Origin: Mixophyes australis
Taxonomy: Eukaryota > Chordata > Amphibia > Anura > Limnodynastidae
Assembly: GCA_036250195.1 (NCBI GenBank)
Contig: JAVHZZ010000002.1
Coordinates: forward strand, 71,683,252 to 71,747,251
Direction: 5' to 3'
DNA length: 64,000 nucleotides
The notes beneath the pieces were generated by a model. It worked only from the letters and a program-made list of their open reading frames with translations. It was not told where the DNA came from and searched no databases. Positions within the stretch are counted from its first letter, which is position 1, and each line of letters starts with the position of its first letter. Shown piece by piece: positions 33,595 through 43,606 of this stretch. Made by a program: the position numbers and the translations under genes.

Positions 33595-34582
33595 CAGAGC
33601 TGGATTAAGGTTCTGGGGGGCCCGGGGCACTTAAGACAGGGGGGCCCCCTATTGTGTAATATGGTCTTCATTTTAGAAAAATAAACAGGCACTGCTGTGT
33701 GCACTACTGTTAGTTGCACGCAGCTCTGCCATCACAGCATAACAGTGTGAAGTAGGACATACCTCCCAACTGTCCTTGTAGTCAGACCAAATCCTGACTA
33801 AGTGAGACAGTCACCCACATTCTGGACTGTTCCACCATATTGAGGTCAGTTGGAAGATGGTCCTGCTCTCTCCTACCTGCTCTTCTCACTTTCACCACCT
33901 GCGGCTGCTGGTGTCTTAAGCTCAGTTGCTGCTCGTGTAGATTCTGGGATGTCGGGGCCCTATTTTGAAAAAAAAAAGGTAAAAAGGTACCTGTTAATAA
34001 ATAAATAGCACCCCCTTTAATAATTAGGCATCCCTCCCTGCAACTAGCCGCAAATTTAAGATTAAATAAAGTTAATACTATTCGAATTTAATAATAGAAC
34101 TATTTTCCCCAAGCAGCCCTGACATTAAATTAATAGTGCACACATTTAATAAATAAACTTATTTCCCTCCCCACCAAACAGCCTGACAATAAATTAAATA
34201 GCATTTAAGTTTAATATAACCATTTCCCACAACTATCACCGGCATTAAATAATTCATATTTACAACTACAATTAATAAATAATAGCCCTCCTCCCCAAAA
34301 TCAGTCCCATATTCAATTAATAGCCTCAATCCACCTCATCTTAAATTAACAGGACCCAATATTAAATAAAATTGCCCCACCATCACCCCACAAATAAAAT
34401 AGCACTCATTAAATAATTAGCCCCCACCTGCACTCCATCATTAAATAGCCTACCTCCCACATTATATTAAGACCCCCCCTTCCCTTACATATATACAACA
34501 TACTGCCCCAACGCACACTCACATACTATAGTTTATACACTGCCCACACACAAACAATATATATACACTGCCCACACACACA

Positions 34583-34638
<56 letters not shown>

Positions 34639-34819
34639 TACCTACACACACAGAGAATATATAAGTATATATATACACTGCCTACACACACAGAGAATAT
34701 ATAAATATATATATACACTGCCTACACACACACACACAGACAATATATAAATATATATATATATACACTGCCTACACAAACACACACACAGAATATATAA
34801 ATATATATATATACACTGC

Positions 34820-34863
<44 letters not shown>

Positions 34864-35262
34864 TATATAAATATACACTGCCTACACACACACACACAGA
34901 ATATATAAATATATACACTGCTTACACACACACACACACAATATACTGTACTCATTCTCACAAACACATTCAATCCCCCCCCCAGATCTTAACTTACCTT
35001 ATGCCTGACAGGCAGGACAGCTCTTCTCTGCTCCTCCTCACACTGTCATCTACACGGCAGGTACGGAAGCCCTGAATGCTCAAAAAAAAAAGCAAAAGCA
35101 TATCTGTGCTGATAGTGCCGACAGAGCACTTAAACTCGGAACCCTGTGCTGCCCCTGTATTCAGACATTTGGGGGCAGCAAACCACACCTGGTCCGGGGG
35201 GCCCCCTGAGAGAGGGGGGCCCGGGGCACTTGCACCCTGTGCCCCCCCTTAATCCGGCCCTG
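33595..35262. mobile_element. Non-autonomous hAT transposon, 1668 bp, with perfect 8-bp target duplication
   Basis: Ends read CAGAGCTGGATTAAGG on the left and CTTAATCCGGCCCTG on the right, i.e. CAGGGCCGGATTAAG on the minus strand. TTCATCCT is duplicated exactly at 33587-33594 and 35263-35270. Sub-terminal GGGGCCC-rich blocks are also mirrored. The interior is AT-rich and carries (TA)n at about 34589-34632 and several CTACACACACACA arrays (34640-34945). There is no transposase, so mobility would need another hAT in trans. Confidence 0.9.
34589..34945. repeat. Microsatellites inside the hAT: (TA)n and CTACACACACA/TATATAAATA units
   Basis: A (TA)n array is followed by about seven units of ACACTGCCTACACACACA joined by GAATATATAAATATATA. 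The cysteine/valine-rich minus-strand frames here are repeat artefacts. Confidence 0.9.
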
Positions 35263-35844
35263 TTCATCCTGGTGTCTCGCAACACATTCAGGATTGTTTG
35301 AGTGAGGTACCAGGGCGCAAACCGATGTGGTCTAGTGGTAAATGGACATCTATTACTCCCACCCACCCCATGCCCCAGTATCTTAATATTTAAAAGGTCA
35401 TCTCTTTAGATTCTAGCTCTTGATGTTATGGGGTCATGTTCTTAAATGTAGAGATAGCAGGTAGGGACTACCATAAGTCAGCAGTGAGTGAGGTACCTAT
35501 GCACAACCTGCTGTAGTCTAGTGGTGAAGTGGTACTGTTGATGGTGGTTACTCATGCAGTCTAGGCTCTGGAAGGGGTGGTTGTTTGGTGGTTTTGTTCT
35601 TTATTCTGTATCCTTGTTTCTTATTAGCTAGGTTCCTCATCTTGTGATTTTGTGCTGTCTGTGAAGCAGTACATGGGTGAGTTTCAGAATGTGGCTGTTA
35701 TTTTGGGTTCCGAGTGTGGCGATGTTATAGTTCTTTTGTTGGTTTCTGGATGTGGTTGTTTATAGCTGCTATGCTTTTATACCTCTTTTGCATTTGAAGT
35801 TCAGTAGCTTTTATAGTTTGTTTGCTTATGTAGCTGTTTTGCTT

Positions 35845-36130
35845 AAATGAAAAATGAGCCAATAGGGTGGAGTCTAAGATTCCTTTAAATCCTATGACAA
35901 TATTCTAACACATGCATATATTTAAAAGATGAAAAATAGTTTATGACAGAGTAAATTTGAAATAAGGGATTAACCACACTTAAATGAATGAATCTTAATA
36001 TGGTTAATTAAATATGTGTATTCTGTCATATACTTTTTTTTATCTTTTAGATATATGCACATTAGATTATTGTCCTAGCATTTTAAGGTAACTTAAGCGA
36101 TACCCATTTGGTTCCTTTTTCATTTGTTGT
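35845..36130. mobile_element. Smaller foldback nested in the left arm
   Basis: Left half AAATGAAAAATGAGCC...AACACATGCATATATTTAAAAGATG...TTTATGACAGAGT is mirrored by the complement of ATTCTGTCATATAC...ATCTTTTAGATATATGCACATTAG...GGTTCCTTTTTCATTT. The turn is at about 35975-36000. It has no counterpart in the right arm of the outer foldback, so it arrived later or was lost there. Confidence 0.75.
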
Positions 36131-36724
36131 TTTTGGGGATAATAAGCATTTATCCTTGGAGGAGCTGCATCTATCTTATTTACATGCGCTTTCTTATGAC
36201 TGATTTAATTAATTAATTAACTAGTGCCTAAAAGTTTTTCAGTTTAATGTTTTGCTTGTGTAGCTCATTTGCCTTCTTTTAGTCTTATGTAGCTCTGGTG
36301 TAATAGCAAGAGTATTATTGTATGTTTGTGCCACTAGCTTGAACCAAGAGGAGCTTGTGCATTTTAAATGAGCAGTTGGGGTTCGTTGGGTGTAGTATGT
36401 GTAAGGGGGTGTCTGTGGGTTGGGTGGGTGTTGATCTCAGTAGTGTTAAATGGGAATAGGGCTAACTACGTGTTAACTACGTGTTACTAGGTTGAGTGTC
36501 GGAATGGAGGGAAGGGAAGTCTGGATGTAGATAAAATGAATATGATCAATTAAACTGAATATGCAGGGGAGATAGTTTTTAATGGTTCTATGGCATGTGT
36601 ATTGGGTATTGGACTTTGTCAGGAAAGTGGTGTGAGCACTCTTAAGAGCACAGGCTCCTCTTGGTTGTAGCTAGTGGCAAAATAATGCAATAATACTCCT
36701 GCTATAACACCAAAGCTACCTAAG

Positions 36725-36880
36725 GCAAAAGAGAAATTCTTGCAAGCATTTGAGCTACAGTAGGCTAAATAGCTCTACAAGCAAAAGAGCTGCATATGCA
36801 AAAGAGCTATATAAGCAAATGAGCTATAAAAGCAAAAGTGCTATTTAAGCAAAGGAGCTATGAAAGCATAACAGCCATAT
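36725..36880. repeat. 16-17 bp tandem repeat in the right arm of the foldback
   Basis: AAAAGAGCTATATAAGC-type units recur about seven times with variation (CAAAAGAGCTGCATATG, CAAATGAGCTATAAAAG, CAAAAGTGCTATTTAAG, CAAAGGAGCTATGAAAG). Confidence 0.8.
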
Positions 36881-37295
36881 ACACCTACAAGCAGATACCC
36901 ACAAAAGAGCTATAACATCGCCTCACTAGGTACCCAAAACAACACCCAACTTCTGCTTTTCTTACAGCATGTAATCACATGAGGAGGAACCCAGCTAACA
37001 AGAAACAAGATTATGGAACAAACAGCTGGAAGAACACCTCCCAAAAACCACCCATTTCAGAGCCTAAATCGCATAAGAAACCACCACCAACAGTACCACT
37101 TTCCCACTAGACTACACAGGGTTGTGCATTGTTACCTCACTCACTTGTGACCTATGGTAGTCCATATCTGCTATCTCTTCATTCAGGATCATGACCCCAT
37201 AACACCGAGAGCTAGTTAGAGAGTCTGAAGATGACTTTTTAGCTATTAAGATACTGGGCCATGGAGTGGGTGGGAGTATTCTAAATAATAGATGT

Positions 37296-38567
37296 CTGGC
37301 AATTTGGAGAGCATCTGTGCAACTCGGTGATAATTGGTATCCCGATGCTGCTGGGGATACCGACACCCAATAGACCTACAAAACAAGACCGAAGCGTGTA
37401 ATGAACAAACTTATTAAAATATACACTTACCTTCTCCCCAACTCAGGACATTCCCGGAGGCGCCGCTCTGTGACTGCTGTAAAATGCGAAGAGGCTGGAT
37501 GCCGGCGCTGCATTGTGACGTTAATTGAAAAAACAGCCATTATTTTCCTTATGTGCAAAATAATAAACTTATTTATATCCCTTGCTTTGCAACATGGTTT
37601 TGTCCAGAAAACTTGAGTAAGAAAACTAACAAAAATTTTTTGTTTAACTTTCCTCAATGAATCAGGCCCTAGGTCACCCCAAAACCATTTTTCTCAATTA
37701 ACCTGTCATGTCCCCCTGTCAGCATTCTGTTTGAAAGAGTGTTTTGTACTACTGAAACAATACTTGCTGATAGAGAAGACTAAAACGATCCAGTGCTTTG
37801 TAGTGAATAAATTATTGTGTGGATGTTGAGCAAAAAATAAAATTAACAAAAAAGTTATATATATTTGATTAGGTTGCTGAAAAGCTTGTTACACCTAGAC
37901 CACCTATCTTCCCATCTAGAAAGGCATGGAGCAGCATAGGAAGCTTTACCACAGATGGAAACCTGCATTCCAAGACCGAAATCGCAGCTTCCATTAGCCA
38001 TCTGTTGCTAGAAGTTCTGTCAACCCAGGCCAGACCAGACTTAGGGCCTTTCATAAATTTTGTTTCAATCCAGACATGGGGTACTAATTAGAGAGATGGA
38101 CTGCCAAGCCAAAATTTTTGCCATGCAGCAGATATGAGCTATTCATTGTGCTTAATGTCCAAACAGACACTTGAGAGAACTGGGTTTCCAAACTGCACTT
38201 ATGGTGAAGCTAGCCCTTCATCCTATTCGGGCTCTCTATTGTCCCTCTACCACCATTCTACTGAACAAATTCCCTGAAACTCTACAAGGACATAGAAGAA
38301 TGACATGTGTATGTATACGTGTATGTCTTGAAAGACAGTGAGGGGTAAGGTTAGTCCGGCCATATACCTTCTCTTATGTAAGAGCAATATATACTGGACA
38401 GGAATCCTCTATAAATGTTTAAAAAAACACCCCAAATGAATACAGAGAATTAAGATTGTGTCTGGTAAAAGATATCCTCCCAAAAAAGATATTAACAAAT
38501 ATATTATTAATGTTCTCTTACAAGTGAAGTCAAAAGAAAAGGAATAACAGGAAGTTGATTTCTCTGT
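37296..38567. other. Gene-free sequence
   Basis: No gene, RNA or clear element recognised. Confidence 0.5.
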
Positions 38568-39130
38568 GTCATCATCATCAACATTTATTTATATAGCACC
38601 AACAAATTCCAGAGCGCTTTACAATTGGGGACAAACACAGTAATAAATAAGACTGGGTAAAAAAGACAAAGAGGTGAGAAGGCCCTGATCGCAAACTTAC
38701 AATTTATAGGTCAATTGGAGTAGAGTAAATGAGGCTAAATCTACATACTGAATATTGGTCTAGCCAGATTGCAAAGGTAAGAAGTGATTTGTATGCTATG
38801 TAATCCAGTCACACAGCAATGTTGGTTAAGAGGTCAGAGGGTTATTGTCCTGTGTGAATTGTGTAAAGAGTGGCAATAGGGTAACCTAGTGAGGTAAAGA
38901 GGGCGGTTGAGGAATATTATAAGCTTGCCTGAAGAGGTGGGTTTTCAGAGAACACTTAAAGGTTTGTAGACCAGAGGAAAGGGAGGGAATTTCACAGAGT
39001 GGTTGAAGCACGAAAAAAGTCCTGTAAATGGGAATGAGAGGATGTAATGAGAGTGGATGAGAGACCCAGATTTTGTGCAGAACGGAGTTGTCGAGTTGGG
39101 AGATATTATGAGACAAGTGGTGAGTTTTAT
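38568..39130 (-). mobile_element. Interspersed repeat of unknown class
   Basis: It starts on the + strand with TCATCATCATCAACATTTATTTATATAGCACC, the complement of a tail similar to that of the SINE copies, and continues through GCGCTTTACAATTGGGGACAAACAC and TTTTCAGAGAACACTTAAAGGTTTG. The tail suggests a LINE/SINE-type 3' end on the minus strand, but no protein domain was identified. Confidence 0.5.
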
Positions 39131-39229
39131 GGTGGTGAAGTTGATGGCCTTGTATGTGTTGAAGTCAGCTAATTGGATATGGTTATTTCAATTAATATCT
39201 AACAACTTGAATTGTCTTTGTCTGAAATT

Positions 39230-39992
39230 ATGCGAATAGCACGCTACGGCGTGGAGGAGCGTCAACCACAACACGTGGCAAACACTTCTACACACATTTA
39301 CACGAACACACACACTTGTAATTAGATCATATTAAAAATAGTTGCAACACATACTTATTTGTACTGAAATATAGCAGAGTTTATGGTGAAATATTATAAT
39401 GTTATATACACGTTAGTGAGATCTAAGGTTCAGATCACAGGAAACATATCATGTCTAGTATCATTCTAATCCCCTATTTATCTGCAGACGTCCGGTTAAA
39501 TCGCCGAAAGGATCACACCTTGTGTATGCTAGTTATGGATGATAGGGAATAAATGATTAGAATGATATTGTCTGTGTAATGCTAATATACCAGTTTGCAC
39601 TAGTTCTTGGTGGGAAGATTAAGTATGCATTTTCTGGAGAGCTGACCCCACCCCTGGATGGCATCGTTTAAACTGGCCAATGACCTGCATTACACTGGAC
39701 CTTCCTGAAGCCTGAACCTATGGAAACATGCCAAATCATCTGTATTGTTTTCACTGTATCACTGACTGTATATAAGCAGGACCTTTGGGACCAGTATTCA
39801 GTCACATTGACCACAGACTTCAGATCTGAATGACTGTATGCTGGATCCAGGGCTCCTGCTAAGTAACAGCTGTACTTATTTTATTTTGGCTTGTTACTCT
39901 GCTACTTTTTGCTGTAAAATCACATTATGCTTTGGAACCACATCACTGGAAGTGGACAATCGTTATTGGATAGTGACTAAACATACATAACA
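39230..39992 (+). repeat. 5' LTR of the endogenous retrovirus (left boundary approximate)
   Basis: TATATAA at 39769-39775 predicts transcription starting near 39800. The LTR ends in ACATACATAACA just before the primer site. No second LTR copy lies in the window, so the left edge cannot be fixed by comparison. Confidence 0.55.
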
Positions 39993-39995
39993 ATT

Positions 39996-40005
39996 TGGGG
40001 GCTCG
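39996..40005 (+). promoter_or_regulatory. tRNA-Pro-type primer-binding site
   Basis: TGGGGGCTCG matches the first ten bases of the proline-tRNA primer site used by many gammaretroviruses. The match fades after that (CAGCTGAGG). Confidence 0.7.
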
Positions 40006-40763
40006 CAGCTGAGGTGACACTACTGGACGATGGGGTGGAGAGACGCGTCCTATACGGGTAAAAACGCAATGTGTTCAAAACCTGTTTTTTATTCTGTGTT
40101 GTGAAAACGAATGTCCATTTTTGCATAATCTAAGGAGCACTAACTTGAATCTAGGAACAAGAAATATAATTATTTCTTTTATTGTCGTTTTGCATTTTAA
40201 ATGTGTTGCATTGCATAGCGTATGTGTATTTCCGGTGTTGTTGCCACGTGTTTAAACAGTCATTTTGATAGTCTGTTATATATCTATAACACAATCACTT
40301 GTTAAAGCCTCTGAAAAGTTATTCCAATTGTTTGGGAAATTAATTTTCTGCGCAGAAAACGTAGGTGTATGTGTTTGTGAATTATATGACTTTGAAGTGG
40401 AAGTTGATTTACTGTTGAAAGAGACAGGCATATCGGTTGCTGCCTGACGAGGCGGGCTGGTTGGCCGAGGATTGGTATACAAAGCAGGTATACTGGAAAC
40501 AAAAACAAGAGGTTTTCGGCGCACTCCCCAATAGTAAATGCAAAGATTAGTGATAGTTAGTATCTCTAAGTGGTGCGATCGGATCGCATGGTTGATTGTG
40601 TAACCGTGATTGTGACTTGGGTAGAGTTGCGGGAAGAATTACACTGGCAAGGTTGGGTAACCCTAGTGCTACCATTAGTAATACACTCAGCACATTTGTT
40701 GGAGAGACAGGGTATCGAGGAGCTGATACTTCTGTGGTTCATGCTGATATTTCTGTGTTAGGA

Positions 40764-40770
40764 GGTGAGT
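40764..40770 (+). promoter_or_regulatory. Retroviral splice donor candidate
   Basis: GAG|GTGAGT, a consensus donor, lies ~95 nt before the gag start, the usual place for the donor of the spliced env message. Confidence 0.45.
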
Positions 40771-40858
40771 GGACGTAGCCTGTTTGAAATCGTCCACGGG
40801 TAAAATCTCTAGTGGTAGTGTTGTGTTGCGAAGCGTTGAGAAAAAGTCTGTTTCCACA

Positions 40859-42420
40859 ATGGGTGCTAAGCAAACGCTAGAGATGGTTAATGAGGTGCTG
40901 CCTAAGGAAGGCCCGATTGGTTCGGCAAGGTTTCTTATGTTTAAGAAATATGGTGCATACGCAATGATGTATTGCGACAAATGGGATAAGATGACCAAGA
41001 ATTGTTTGAGACTTTTTCCAAAGATCAGTAGTTTCGATTCAGAGGTGTTAAATAATGTTAGAGATAAAATATGATTGGTTAAATCAACAAAAACGAGAAT
41101 TGAACATGATAACTGTTTAAAGTTGTGGCAACTAGAAGGGAACACGTGGCATGGCAGCGCTTGGACAGCGGAAGTGGGCATTGCGCAAAGGACGTGCACA
41201 GCGGAAGTACCCGTTGAGAAGCATGGAGAACTGAGCGCAAGCGCGCCCCCACCGCCATATGCGGTTGGTGGTGTAAGTACAGTCGTTACCAAAAATGATA
41301 AAAATGAAATGAACAAGTTATATCCTGTTTTAAGTCAATTTAAAACCAATGTATCTAAGGAAGACGTTGAACCCACCGTAATTTCAGCCATTGCTCATGC
41401 TATTAACATGCTAGAGGTACAACGCAAATATGGAAAGGGAGCGGTCCCACCAGCAGGGGCAGCAGCTGAGATTGGTGAGAGTAGTGGGGTAAGTACTAGG
41501 AGGGAGAACACTCATCGTACTGAAACATAAGTTACTAAGATTAATCCTGAATGTAGCGATTCGGTTGGTGTTTTTCCTGTCCGCACAATAGCAGTTCCCA
41601 ATGGGAAAGCGGACAAGAATGGTGTAGTTCCTGTAAAACATGTAGCAATCCTTGGACTAGATCGGAATTACATTCAATTATGTTTGATTTCCCAGATCCT
41701 AGAAAAGAGTTGGTCAGATGTCAGAAATTCGTAAAATATTTAGGAAATACACACGAGCCAACTAATAAAGATTGGCGAGTGGTGTTAAGGGCCTGCCTTC
41801 CTCCCAATACTGACATACAAAAGTTTATTAAGTATTGCATATTGGAGGAAGACAGAACCTTAACAGATGAGGAAAACCAAGAAAACATAAAGAGAATTGT
41901 CTCACAATTAGCCATCTATTTTCCAGTGGTAGTGAATTGGAGCAAAATTTTCACTATCAAGCAAAAAGATAGTGAAACCGCAATGGATTATTTTGCTAGA
42001 GCTCTGTCAGCAATGACACAGTTCATTGGGATATCTGACATAAAAGAGGACCCACATCACAAGGAAGTGACTGTAACGGTATTAATATATGGTCTCAGAG
42101 AAAACCTAAAGGCAAGGGTACAAACCTCATTACCTAAATGGAGAGGCATCACGGTAGATGCTCTTAGAGTTTGCCATAGAGTACGACAAAAACATTCTCA
42201 GAAATCAAGAAGCGCAGAGTGATAGGTTAATGACAGTGAGTATCCAGGGTTTAGAGGGACTGCACACCAGAAGCTGACAACACACAAAGAAGGAGATATG
42301 GGATAGTGAAGTGTTACCACTACCATAAAGAGGGACACATAAGGAGATTCTGTAAAGAGAAAAGATCGGAGACACATAGAGGGGATTCACGGAGATACCC
42401 ACAAAGGAGGAACACATAGG
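40859..42420 (+). pseudogene. Endogenous retrovirus gag, broken
   Basis: Starts MGAKQTLEMV, a Met-Gly N-myristoylation-type start. A TGA at 41072-41074 interrupts matrix. A proline-rich SAPPPPYAVGG follows, containing a PPxY late-domain motif. A stop at 41528-41530 and a frame change come before the capsid, which is open for 180 codons (41680-42222) and begins FDFPDPRKELVRCQKFVKYL after a PWTRSEL-type motif typical of class I capsids. A CCHC-like knuckle lies at about 42312-42353, where the second Cys position is Tyr. Gag would form the virion core; this copy cannot make it intact. Confidence 0.75.
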
Positions 42421-42499
42421 GTTATGAAGATTTGTCATAGCAGCAAATGCTTTGTGGGGTAGTGATAGTCAGCGCTAGGGATCAGGCCATACCTGTATT

Positions 42500-43012
42500 C
42501 TACAACCAGTTAGGTTAACTGAGAATCTTAGGGAAGAACCTACAATGACAATTGATGTAGCTGGTACAAAACAAACCTTTCTTGTAGATACAGGGATGGC
42601 CAGGTCAGTGATAACTTCTCCTTTAAATGTACAGGTCACTAGCAAATCTGTTCCAGCAATGGGGGTAACGGGAAGAGTGATACATTATCCTTTGACTAAA
42701 CCCACAGAGGTTACTATTGGGCCTTTGCACACCAAGGATTAATTTCTCTTGGCTGCAACAGCTCCTACTAACTTACTGGGCAGAGATTTGTTGTGCAAAA
42801 TGGCATGTGTCATTTACTCTAGCCCTGATGGTGTATTCCTAAACACACCAGGGAAGGTTGCACACGAGGTACAGGACATGTTAAACACCCCACAAAGGTT
42901 AATGCTACACTCTGCCATAGAACATAGTCCATCTCAGGTAAGGGAAATGTTATCACAAATACCGGGTTCCCTATGGACCAAAGATGGACAGGACACTGGA
43001 CTGATGGGAAAT
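42500..43012 (+). pseudogene. Endogenous retrovirus protease and start of pol, broken
   Basis: FLVDTGMARSVI contains the aspartic-protease DTG triad (42587-42595). The end of the domain is NLLGRDLLCKM, the standard retroviral LLGRD motif. A TAA at 42740-42742 interrupts it. About 90 further codons (EVQDMLNTPQ...) would lead to RT, but the sequence switches to chromovirus gag at ~43030. Confidence 0.75.
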
Positions 43013-43034
43013 GTAGCTCGTTATTTCACTACTC

Positions 43035-43606
43035 CAGGGCGACCCTCAGTCTTGGGCCTTCTCCCTTCCATCAACCAGTCCCGCCTTACAGACCATGGAT
43101 GCCTTCTTCCAGGCCCTGGAGTTGCTATATGATGACCCAGACCAGGTGGCCTCAGCTGAATCTCATCTCCGGGCATTAAGGCAAGGACGTCGTTCGGCTG
43201 GGGAATATTGTGCGGAATTCCAGCGTTGGTCAACGGATAGTGCCTGGATGGATCCGGCACTGCAAAGTCAATTCCGTTTGGGCCTTACGGAGCAAATTAA
43301 GGACTCCTTAGTTCAGTATCCGGTACCCGCCTCGCTTGAAGATTTGATGCAGCTTGTCATTAAAATCGACTGTCGTATTAGAGAGAGGAAGGCTGAACAG
43401 GAGTCATCAATACCTCCTGGCTCACCACCCAGTTCTACTGCTATTTTGCCGGATTCCCCTGAACCCATGTAGCTGGGTGTTTATCGCCTGCCTCCGGAGG
43501 AATGCTCCAGAATATGCTCACTAGGCCTTTGTTTATATTGTGGCCAACCTGGCCACCTCGTATGCTCCTGTCCCAGCAAGTCGGGAAATGCCAAAGCCTA
43601 AGCGCT
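43035..43606 (+). pseudogene. Chromovirus gag C-terminal half
   Basis: It begins at the codons for QGDPQSWAFSLP and continues SAESHLRALRQGRRSAGEYC and FRLGLTEQIKDSLVQYP. A TAG at 43470-43472 interrupts it. The frame then resumes to a CCHC knuckle CLYCGQPGHLVCSC and ends at TAA about 43604. It aligns with residues ~103-284 of the Gag at 29507-30361. Confidence 0.85.
43583..43589 (+). promoter_or_regulatory. -1 ribosomal frameshift heptamer, G GGA AAT
   Basis: Gag codons TCG GGA AAT give X XXY YYZ = G GGA AAT. The -1 frame runs open into the protease. It occupies the same position as the heptamer at 29519-29525. Confidence 0.7.

Larger units (their letters stand above)
35345..37295. repeat. 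Large diverged foldback (inverted repeat), ~2 kb
   Basis: The two arms match through many blocks. One is GACATCTATTACTCCCACCC at 35347 against the complement of 37275-37295. Others are GGACTACCATAAGTCAG...GTGAGTGAGGTAC (35465-35500) against 37125-37160, GTAGTCTAGTGG (35513) against 37100-37115, and the AGAGTATTATTG/CACTAGCTT-GAACCAAGAGGAGCT block (36308-36355) against 36650-36700. The unpaired centre is about 36390-36630. The left arm is longer because of a nested insertion at about 35845-36240. There is no coding capacity. Confidence 0.85.

Noticed and set aside
34642..34973. Cys/Val/Tyr-rich minus-strand frames
   Set aside because: They arise from CA and TA microsatellites inside the hAT element at 33595-35262.
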